Position numbers and translations under genes: made by a program. Shown in pieces: positions 54,451-63,884 of a stretch of 64,000 nucleotides of DNA. Each line of letters begins with the position of its first letter. Positions within the stretch are counted from its first letter, which is position 1. This stretch comes from Heterodera schachtii. Taxonomy: Eukaryota; Nematoda; Chromadorea; Rhabditida; Heteroderidae. Below the pieces are notes generated by a model. It had not been told where the DNA came from, ran no database searches, and worked only from the letters and a program-made list of their open reading frames with translations. The stretch is from positions 472,454 through 536,453 of the forward strand of contig SIJG01000072.1 in the NCBI GenBank assembly GCA_023374025.1, written 5' to 3'.

Positions 54451-55523
54451 ACATAACAGATACATATAAGTGCAAAACATTGTATTTTTGTTGAGAAAAT
54501 TTCCCAAAAAATGTCGAAAAAGTGAAAAAAAAAAGTGACAAAACGCCAAAATAGTGAATTTTCACTATTTTAGGGACCGGGTCGTTTCGGCGCCGACCAT
54601 TCGGCGACCACGTTTCGGCGCCAAGCCAGAAATTTAAAAAATAAAAAAACACGCGAAAAGGAAGTGGTCGTTGATCAGTGATCACAAATCCGGGCTCAGA
54701 CCAGCGCTTTTTCTGTCTTTTATATGAATTTAGAAAACAAATCAAAAACTGTCCCCAATTAAATTTTTTTTGGGAGTTTTGGCCATTTTTAAAAGATTTT
54801 TATCAAAATTTTACAAAATTGTTTGGAAACTTGGTGAGGAAGTCCTTGGAGGCGTTACATCCAATTTGTTAAATATATTCACATATCAACTACAATAAAA
54901 TAATCCCATGCTCTTATCTCATCTCTGTAGGGATTTTAATGAGGTACGTTTAGGCAAGTTTCAGCGGCACAAACAAAAGGAAAATTATTTTTGCTAATTG
55001 CCTATGTTTTTAATAGTTATTCAAATAACTAGCCATATTTTCATTAATTAGGAAAAAATGAAAATGATCAATAGAGTAAGGTTTAGAATTGACCAAAATT
55101 ACCGGAAGAACTGGTCAAGGAAAGGATAAATAACGATCAGAGAAAAACAAGACGTAGTCATCGAAAAATGATCAGGCCACAAAAGAATACCCAAAATTGG
55201 ACGATTGACCAATTAATAAAATTAGACGATTTACTTAAGCCTAATGAATTTACTTGAAACTGTAAATTTTGATTCGCACCTTTTGGCGCACAACGGCAAC
55301 CCAACGAGAACCGTTTTAGTTTTCAAAATCGCTTTTTTCAAGCTCTAATAATAAAAAAAAACAAGTTGATCATTCCAATAACAGTAAAAGAACAATTTTT
55401 ATGAGCATGTCAATAATTCCATAATTCAAATTGGTCGATCACTTCTCAACAAATCAAAGTTAAATGTTAAAGCTAAAAGTGTGCCAAATATGATTTTAAA
55501 AAAGCTCAAATACAAATTTTGCA
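54451..55523. other. Gene-free stretch
   Basis: AT-rich, with the third TTTCGGCGCC cluster at 54581-54628 and an AAAATAGTGA-type decayed repeat. No gene is supported. Confidence 0.4.
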
Positions 55524-55606
55524 ATGATTAAAACTCTCAAAAATGCTGCTTTCCATCCATCACTCTTCGCCATTTTTCTGTGCTTGTTGTGTCCCTCCCT
55601 CATTCG
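55524..55606 (+). CDS. Candidate signal-peptide first exon of a secreted protein
   Basis: ATG then MIKTLKNAAFHPSLFAIFLC, LLCPSLIR, followed by a GTAAGT donor. The peptide has a charged start, a hydrophobic core and a polar end like an N-terminal secretion signal. The next coding exon is not identified: a large palindrome (55887-56310) sits downstream, and the first good acceptor I see (near 56575) soon meets a stop. It could be a broken effector-type gene or a chance ORF. Confidence 0.35.
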
Positions 55607-55886
55607 GTAAGTCCAACCACGTTACGATATGTTGTCACCAAAACTGTGGTTAAACAAACAAAAAAATAAATAAATTTATTGTAAGCATAACTTCTATTGA
55701 ATAATGCTATTCAAGACTCTCGAGGTCATACATAAAAGGGGGGGGGGGGGGAGGTCAACCAAATTCTTGCGAAGGGGTCCGGGACAATGCAAACCGACAA
55801 TGTCCAAAAAATAAACTAAATTTTGCGATTTTTAGCAAACACTTTAAGAAAAAGTTAGGGATTTAAATGAATTTTTTAAGGAAATT

Positions 55887-56310
55887 AGTTAAATTTAAAG
55901 AATTTTCCCTCTTTTCCCCTTCGCTCTTATCCCACCCCCCCCCCCCCCCCGCCACCTTTTTTAAACGGGCCCCCATTCGATGCGAAGGGGTCCCCCCTCC
56001 CCCAATCTCGTAAAACGTTTTTCATTGTTAACCAAACCTAACTTTCTTGGTATCATTTGATAGCCCTAAGAAGCCTCTATTATCCTGCAAAATTGCGAAA
56101 AATTTCGTTAAAGTTCAAAAAAATTATACTTAAGGCTATCGAATGATACAAACAAAGTTGGATTTGGTTGGCAATGAAAAACGTTTTACGAGATTGGGGG
56201 AGGGGGGACCCCTTCGCATCGAATGGGGGCCGGTTTAAAAAAGGTGGCGGGGGGGGGGGGGGTGGGATAAGAGCGAAGGAGAAAAGAGGGAAAATTCTTT
56301 AAATTTAACT
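55887..56310. repeat. Large palindrome with C/G homopolymer arms (P2)
   Basis: Arms of about 185 bp (55887-56075, 56122-56310) read AGTTAAATTTAAAGAATTTT, a long C run, GAAGGGGTCCCCCCTCCCCC, and GGTATCATTTGATAGC near the loop. The loop is about 50 bp. Probably a palindromic transposon remnant. A separate G run precedes it at about 55739-55752. Confidence 0.8.
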
Positions 56311-57969
56311 CTCAGGAAAAAGTGGGCGAATGAAACAGAATGGGAGAGGAAAGAAAGAGCTTTTAAAAGCAATGCGTCAATAAACGACCGTTTAATAAAA
56401 TCGTAGAAATTAAAAAAAAAAAAATTAGTATAAAAGTGATTGCTCTTCATCGCCACATTCATTAATATTTTCTATATTTATTTGCTTCGTCTCTCTCTCC
56501 GACTTTTTCTCCCTGAAAATACCTTCAAAATATTAATTGAACGACCATGAATCCGCTATTTTCTATTCATTTCAGTCTATTTGAACTGTTTTTGGCAATA
56601 AAGATGGATTTTGGTTAAAATTGAATCTTGGGCTTTGTTCGAATTAGGGTCCGGGTTTGAAATTGGTAGAAATGGATGTCATATTCGTGATTAGCGATCC
56701 CGAATACCCCTTGAAAAACTTTTATGACAAAATATATTTATTTTGAAATATTAAAAAAAATGTATTTTTTTTTTTACTCGGGTTCATTTGCTGAGATATT
56801 CCAAACTTATTTTTGTTCCCAACTGCTGAGGATTTGTTAATCCAAAAATGCCGTTGTGTGAGCAAAGAAAATGCCGACTCCATTCACTTGCATGAGGGTA
56901 TTTAACACTTAACCGGCTAAATTAATCCAAATGAATTGAAATGGATCAATAATCACCGGCATTTTTAATCTGCGAGAAGGGCACAAAATGTACCAAAAAG
57001 TTTTCAAAGAATTGAAGCTTAAATAGTTGGCAATTGGTAAAAACCCCAAAGAACTGCCTATACACAAAAATTAGTTTAAAAATTAAATTGCGTTCACTGC
57101 TAATAATCAGAAATTAAATAGGTAATTGTTTTCCCTCACTAATGATGAAAATGCGCTGGTATGAACCGATGGAATGGCAAATTGTGTAATTAACATGTTC
57201 ATTAGCTTGGCAAAAGTCCAATTAGATGGACGGACATTTTAATTGCAGATTGAATTTTGAATTTTTTGGTTGTTTTTTTTAAATTCCATCAAATTCGTTT
57301 GGCAATTAATTAGTTTTATTTTTTTCGCTCGTTTTAATGAGCGTGTTTCTTACTGTGAAAGTTAAAATGATCAAATTAATTCACACGAGAGCTAATAATT
57401 TGACCGATTAATTGTTTCACCCTTTGGATATAATAAAAATCAACAGAATTTTTTCGTTGTAAAGAACACAAAACTAGGAGATTTTGTACTGATGATTGGA
57501 AAGGCAAACATTTTAATTGGAAAAATAGAAATATTAATTAATCATTATTATCATTTTATTAGTTTATTTTAGAACGGAAAAAAAAGCCGACGATTACAAA
57601 AGAGGAAAAATCACAAAATGAAATTTTAAATCAATTAATAGTAATAATATTTTTAAATGCAATTTTCTTTTTCCTTTTGCTCATCCTTGCCTTTTTGGCC
57701 ACAACATTTGTCCATTAAAAATCTTAGAGTTAAAATTTTTCTTTATTAAAAAAATTATAAATGTTTTTTTGCTGCCTTTTCCAATTTTTTGTGCCTTTTT
57801 TGTTCCATTTTTATGCCTTCTCTCACTTTTTTGTGCCTATTTAAAAATTTTGCTGCCTAAAAGTCCGCTCTCTAATCATAATACAAAATGTTCGATCATT
57901 TCCCAATTAATTTATTCATTCCTTCTGCTGATCACTGTTTGTGTTGTTCTTTTGTCCGTCACTCATTTG
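56311..57969. other. Long gene-free stretch
   Basis: AT-rich, with the GGGTCCGGGTTTG and GTGATTAGCGATCCCGAA dispersed repeat at 56650-56710, and a possible E2-type remnant at about 57725-57876 (ends TAGAG and CTCTA) without a target duplication. An isolated family 3' motif is mirrored near 57890. No gene is supported. Confidence 0.4.
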
Positions 57970-60032
57970 TCATAAGGCTCCATCTTTTCGACGACGCTTT
58001 GTCCCGCTTCTCTCCTGGCGGAGACAATGCCTAAATTAAGCGCAATTTTAATTTAATTATTAAAGCAAAAGCGTACTGGAAAATACGACACCAAACTTAG
58101 ATTTTTAAAAAAATATATATATTTTAAACTTAGAGTCAGTCCAAAATGAGCATCATTACCGAAAAAAATTTGTTATATGTGTGAAGGTGTGTTTTTTATA
58201 AGATATTAAAGGGAAAATGGGCGCAGGTTCAAATCCGTTCCACGATAGCATTATTTTTATTTATTTATTTTGTCAAAAAAATTGAAAATTTCGGGGAGCC
58301 AAGCAAAAGCTGTTTTTACCACTCACCCAATGCAATCTGCTTTAAGCGTAAAGCTGACATTGTTCAAATTGTTCGTCTTTTTGTCCTCCCATTGATGAAT
58401 TGTCCCCCCAATTTGGCATCGTTTCATCACCCAATTAAAACTGGTTTTTCTACGATCGCCGCTTTCTTCTTTCTCCAATGTCAGCTTTTCGTTGGTCTGT
58501 TCGTTCATCAATTCAAATGGCACAATTGACGTTAGCGCATAAACAGTAAATTGAATTTGATAGTTGGCCAAAGAAGTGGTGGCACGGACAAATCTCTAAA
58601 CAATGAGAAATGAAAAGCAAATTGCAATCAATCCGAGAATATTTTACGAAGATGTGGCCACACACCAGGGAAAGCCATGGAATTTCAATTTCCGAACATT
58701 TTTGCGTCGGAATTCCCCGATTTCCGACATTTTTTTCAAAAAATTAGCAATTTTTGTACAATTTCTGTTAATAAATTGCACTAAAATTTTAAAAATTTCC
58801 CGGCGGCGCCTATAGGTACCGCTAGACCCAAACATTTAATTTTCTTGAAAATTTGTTCAAATCGCGAGACTTGGGCAATTTTTTGGACGAACCTATTCAA
58901 AGAAACCGTATTAAAAATTACAAAATTTTTAACTATTGCGCCTATTGGCACCACCGGACATAAAAATATTTTGATGAAAATCATTGAATAATTTTTTCAA
59001 GCAAATCAAAAAAATCACCTTTTACTTGATTAAGAATATTAAAATTTAGCCTATTAAAATATTTGTTAAAACTTTTATATTTTAAAAAATTTACGATTTC
59101 CGACTTTTTTGGGTCTTAATTCCGATTTCCGAAAAAGTTTTGGGCCCCGGAATTTCGTTCCCAAAAATTTTTGGGGCTTCGGAATGCCATCTCTGCCACA
59201 CGCACCTCCTTGAAAATGTTGACCCATTCCATGGTTATTTTTGCTTCAACACAGCAAAACAATCGCTTCGGTTGGCCATCTTTTGTCGGAATGTGCAACC
59301 ATTCGTTCAACACTTCCATAGCAATTGCATTTGGCTCTTTAAAATCATCGGGCCCCAGCCAACCATAATTGACTTCATTAATTTTGAGATCGGAGAGAAT
59401 TGTCGGCGAAACACGGATCAAATCGCGGAGATGATCAGAATAGTGAAGGCACAAGTGCCGAATGTTTGGCGCAAAAATGGGCAGAATTTCATGGACCAAA
59501 GCATTCCAAATTGTCTGCTGGACAAAGCGCTCGTTGTTGTGACTCACATTCAAGCGCAAATTGGTGTTAATTTTGTCCAAAATTTGTTTATTGGCACGGA
59601 GAAATGTGATGACGGAGTGATCGATGTAGCTGAAAGGGGGATGCTTTTATGAGTTAATCAATGCTTACATTTAAACTACTTGATTTGAAGGTCATTTAAA
59701 GCGAATTTTGTTGGGCAGCGGACGGTCGGGCAATGGAAAAGCCATTGAATTGGCAAAGTTGGAAAACACAGACACTTTTGGCACTTTTGCGACAATGTCC
59801 TTGCAAATTGTGATTGGTCTCCAAATTGTCAATTCGCTTTTGCCATCGAAATGTTTGTCCACTAAAATGTTGAAACGTGGCGAAATCAGTGCCAATTTGA
59901 GGCCGAGTTGAGGACGATCAAAAAACGGGAACATGTCCAACCAAATATCCGCACAAATCCAACTGAAATGCAGGAAAAACAGTTTAGTTAAATGAAATTT
60001 GTAATTTTTTAAACTCATTACCATCGGTTCAT
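57970..60032 (-). pseudogene. F-box-like family copy F15, frameshifted, intron insertion
   Basis: Exons 60022-60032, 59680-59962, 59206-59629, 58327-58595 and 57970-58030. The F-box-like region is good (WICADIWLDMFPFFDRPQLG, LALISPRFNILVDKHF). An extra T near the end of exon 2 (TTTAAATGACC for TTTAAGGACC) gives a stop after NKIRFK. Exon 3 is divergent (SPTILSDLKINEVNYGWLG, EVLNEWLHIPTKDGQPKRLF). Exon 4 is open. Exon 5 lacks a C (GCATTGTC for GCCATTGTC), so the tail reads basic, RQERSGTKRRRKDGAL. Element E21 fills intron 3, and a B-box repeat remnant (58226-58237) lies in a swollen intron 4. Confidence 0.82.
58666..59195. mobile_element. hAT-like non-autonomous element E21 in F15 intron 3
   Basis: Left end CAGGGAAAGCCATGGAATTT, complement of the right end CAGAGATGGCATTCCGAAGC. 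The flanks CCACACAC and CCACACGC match at 7 of 8. The interior is AATTCCGATTTCCGA words and two diverged hairpins (58800-58825, 58932-58957). Confidence 0.8.
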
Positions 60033-60261
60033 TTTGCGGCATTTGGCACAATTTGCCGATCCGCATTGCATTTTTTGAAAATTTCAAAGGACAAAATGAC
60101 AAATATTTTCTTAGGTAATTTAAATTTTAAATTTACAATTAATTCTATTAAATTAACGGCATTTTACTGCAAATTACGTTCAAAATTTGTGGAGAATTTG
60201 CAGCCTCAAAAAATAATGTAAACAGTAACATAATTTTAATGTTCTTAGAAATTTTACCAGG

Positions 60262-61044
60262 AAAATATTAATCATAGGGCCCAGACTCAAAAACACACAA
60301 AAACACTTTTATAGGTTTTCTTATGCGCTGAAAACGATTAAGCAATCAAAAATTTTGGCGCGCTTCAACTTTAAACCGGTTTTTGAACCGGTTCAAAATT
60401 CGAAAAAAAGGGGCTCTCCTAACTTTTTAAAGGACCAAACCCATACAAATTTCATATCATTCGAAAGCTCTTGACGAGCTTAGTCTAAAATTCAGGGAAT
60501 GAAGTTGAACGGGCGCCATCTGACAATGATAGGTTTTTGAACCGGTTCAAAATCAATGAAAATTTGGCGCAACTACAATTTAAAAGAATTTTTTTTTTTT
60601 GCTTATTGCGCTAAAAAACCGCCGCACACTCGACTACGGCGGCCAGTAGGTGGGGCGAGACTACGGGCTACGGAAGAAGTCCGCGCGTGACCCGCAGGCG
60701 GTTGACTGATTGGCGGGGGCCCTTCGGGCCCCCGCAGTCAACCGCCTGTGGCGCTCGTCAGACTGCTTCCTCCGCCCTCCGTCTCGCCCCACTACTTGCT
60801 CCGTCTTCGCATGCTCCCTTTTGCGAAAGTTAGATTATCTTCGATTATCCATTTTTTCTTTGTACTGAAATGTCCGTAAAAAATACCCAATTTTCTTAGT
60901 TTTTCGAATTTTGAACCGGTTCAAAAACCGGTTTAAAGTTGAAGCGCGCCAAAATTTTTGATTGCTTAATCATTTTCAGCACAAAAGAAAACCTATAAAA
61001 GTGGTTTTGTGTGTTTTTGAGTCTGGGCCCTATGATTAATATTT
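60262..61044. repeat. Palindromic element P4 with a GC-rich core
   Basis: Arms of about 150 bp read AATATTAATCATAGGGCCCA, TTTTCTTATGCGCTGAAAAC, GGCGCGCTTCAACTTTAAAC and CGGTTTTTGAACCGGTTC from the outside in, mirrored at the right. A partial second copy of the left half lies at 61655-61880. There is no ORF of note. Confidence 0.85.
60646..60795. repeat. 150-bp GC-rich near-perfect hairpin
   Basis: The outer stem is GTAGGTGGGGCGAGAC against GTCTCGCCCCACTAC. Then CAGGCGGTTGACT pairs with AGTCAACCGCCTG, and the apex is a perfect 10-bp stem GCGGGGGCCC, loop TTC, GGGCCCCCGC (60713-60735). GC content is far above the surroundings. It is the core of P4. Confidence 0.85.
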
Positions 61045-61654
61045 ACCATTTTACCACCGACCTCTGTCCGGCTATTCATTTTTTGAGGTTTTTAATTAAG
61101 TTAAATTTTTTGGAATTTTCAAAAATCCAGCAATACCGCACTGGATCACAAGAATTTCAAATGCGTAATTCGCGGGATTAATTCCGCTGCCGCAAAAATT
61201 TTGAGTTCCAATCCCGCAGCGGGATCCGCAAATTTGAAATTAAAAGTACCCATTTTTCCACGATTTTTTGAAACATAATGAATTTTTTTTTTTTTGCAAT
61301 TTTTGTAAGATAATAGAAGGCACATAAAAATATTGAATGATAAAAAGTGGAAAGAAGAGGAATGAAAGTGCATTTCGACGATTTGAGGCGTTTATCGGCA
61401 AAAAAATAATAACTTACAATTAGCCTGGGGCAAAGGAAAAGCACAAATTGTGGAACAATTGGGTGTAATCGCTTGAATTTGGATGGATGATGATGATGAT
61501 GGACAGTCGAATCGGCAAAATTTAATAAATACAAAGTGAATGAGAAAAAACGTTGGCATTTGCTACCGGCAACAAAAAAAAAAAGATAATTTCAAAAAGG
61601 GTTAGAATTTTCAAAGCAAGTTTCAAAATTTTTTCGTCAAAAAAACCAATTTTC

Positions 61655-61880
61655 GGAAAATATTAATCATAGGGACCAGAGTCAAAAAACATACAAAACA
61701 ACCACTTTTGTACGTTTTCTTATGCGATGAAAACGATTAAGCAATCAAAGATTTCTATGCGTTTCAACATTAAACCGGTTTTTGAACCGGTTCAAAATGC
61801 GGAAAAATGAACAAAACAGGGCTCTCCTAACTTTTAAAAGGGTCAAACCCGGGCAAATTTGGTATCATTCAATGGCGAAT
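61655..61880. repeat. Second, partial copy of the P4 left arm
   Basis: GAAAATATTAATCATAGGGA to GGGCTCTCCTAACTTTTAAA and GGTATCATTCAATGGC, about 85 percent like 60261-60470. The right half and GC core are absent. The region 61045-61654 between the copies has no gene. Confidence 0.75.
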
Positions 61881-62036
61881 TTAATCATTTTTTTTAAACT
61901 GTTAGCCAAAATTAAATTCCAATTTTTAATACTCATAATTAGCCTTAAATTTGACAGTTCAAATAGCAACAAAATATCATCAATTAACACAATTCATCAA
62001 TAGCCTTTTCTTTTGATCAGGATATTGCTCAAATGA

Positions 62037-63636
62037 TCACTTTTCCTTCTTCCGCTGATCACTTGGCCCAGGAGTCGAGAACACTTTTTCATCGCTTTGA
62101 TCTGTTGGTGGAGACAGCGGCCTAAATTAGTCAAAATTTGAATTGGATGAGAACAATTTTTGTGAAAGTTGAGCCCTAAATTTGAAGAAAGAAACTCGAA
62201 TCAGAGGACCAGGGTTTCCGAGATGGACCAAAACGGGAGAGACAAGACAAGGACTTAAGTCCCGTTTTAATAGAAACCCCTGCCGGGTCTGCCACTAAGA
62301 TTCTGAGAAAGTACTGTACAGGGGATACTGTCAAGATGGACCAGAACGGGAGAGACAAGACAACTACTTGTCCTGTTATAATAGGAACCCCTGCTGGGCA
62401 TGGTAAGATTCTGAGAAAGTACTATACAGGGGATACTGTCCTTTTGTCCGTCTGTGCTTTATACAAAAATAAGGCCTCCTTTTCCTCACCCAATGGCACC
62501 ACAAAGACAGAAGAAGAATCCGTTAAAATGGTCCAAATTCTGCTGTGTCTGAACCGCCGCCGTCTCCCCAATAATTGGGCATCGCTTCAACAGCCAATCC
62601 TTGAATTCGCCAAAGTCATTTTCATCCTTCATCAATGTCAGCTTCTCATTAGTCCGTTCGTTCACCAATTCAAATTGTCCACTTGGCATTGTGTTCGAAA
62701 GAAAATTAAATTGAATTGTGTAACTGACAGAAGTGGTGGCACGGAGAAAGGCCTAAACAAAAAATTGGTGGAACAAAAAAGTAAAGAAATTATGGCGGTC
62801 GGATCACCTCTTTGAAGTTGTTGAGCCATTCGAGATTTGGTGGAACCGACGGGTCATAGTAACGCAATCGCTTCGGTTGGCCATCTTTTGCCGGAGTGTG
62901 CAACCATTTGGCCAACACTTGGCGAGCAATTGCATTCGTCTCATCATCAGCAATTGAATTGGGGTACAGAAGAATGGAAATGATTGAATTCAATTGATTG
63001 AGATCGGTGAGAATTGTGGGCGAAATGCGACGACGCAAATTGTCCAAATGATGACCATCACTGACAACGAAATCGCGAATGTTTGGCGCAAAAATGGGCC
63101 AAATTTGGCGGGCAAAAACATCCCAAATTGGCTGAACATCTTCGCCTTCGGATGACCCCACATTCAACTCAATTCCGGTGCCCATTCTGTCCCAAATGTG
63201 CTTGTTGGAACGGAGAAATTTGATCACGGAATGGTCAATGTAACTAAAGAAATATAAAACATGCTTTAACATATATTAATGCTTCAAATTACTGAATCTG
63301 AATGTGTTTAAAGCGGATTTTGTTGGGCAGCGGACGGTCAGGCAATGGAAAAGGAAAATCCACCAATTTGTCATCAATCCACTCAGACACTTTCGCTTCT
63401 GGTCCAATGTCTTTGCTAATTTGGATATGGCTCAAAATTGGCAATTCGCTTTTGCCATCAAAATGTTTGTCCACCAAAGCGTCGAAACGGTAAGAAAGCA
63501 ATGCCAAATTGAGGCCGAGTTTGGGACGATCAAAAGATGGGAGAATGTCCATCCAAACATCATTACAAATCCAACTAAAAAAATAGGGAAAATGAAAAAT
63601 TAATATTAATTTTCAAAAATCTTACCGTCTGTTCAT
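62037..63636 (-). CDS. F-box-like family protein F16, intact
   Basis: Exons 63626-63636, 63293-63574, 62808-63243, 62490-62752 and 62037-62121, in phase, 358 residues. F-box-like WICNDVWMDILPSFDRPKLG and LALLSYRFDALVDKHF, then SPTILTDLNQLNSI, VLAKWLHTPAKDGQPKRL, FELVNERTNEKLTL and WLLKRCPIIGETAAV. The tail PLSPPTDQSDEKVFSTPGPS, ending DQRKKEK, matches F3. Intron 4 is expanded by a tandem duplication (62221-62440). TGTGTCACAAAGGGCA lies 46-61 bp upstream of the ATG (63682-63697), facing F17 in a head-to-head pair. Confidence 0.85.
62221..62440. repeat. Tandem duplication in F16 intron 4
   Basis: Two copies of a 107-113 bp unit (AGATGGACCAAAACGGGAGA onward, ending AGGGGATACTGTC). A single, diverged copy occupies intron 4 of F3 (about 25270-25400). 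Confidence 0.8.
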
Positions 63637-63681
63637 TTTTTGCTGCAATTAGCACACTTTTCCCTTTTTCCAATTGGTTTT

Positions 63682-63845
63682 TGTGTCACAAAGGGCAAAA
63701 AATAGGCGACCTTTCAATCAAAAATTATTATAATTTTTTTTTCCACTTTTTCGTGACTATAAAAATGTTTGCTTTTTTCGAATTGCCTCTCATTATATTA
63801 AAAATAAAACATTTCCAACGCAATTCTTCTGCCCTTTGTGTGACA
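63682..63845. promoter_or_regulatory. Mirrored upstream boxes in the F16/F17 divergent promoter
   Basis: TGTGTCACAAAGGGCA (63682-63697) faces F16, and TGCCCTTTGTGTGACA (63830-63845) faces F17. Each lies 40-61 bp from its ATG. A TATAAAAATG box is at 63758-63767 (+). The whole intergenic space is 248 bp. Confidence 0.6.
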
Positions 63846-63884
63846 TCATTCGAAACACGAAAAATTGTGCTAATTGCCACAAAA

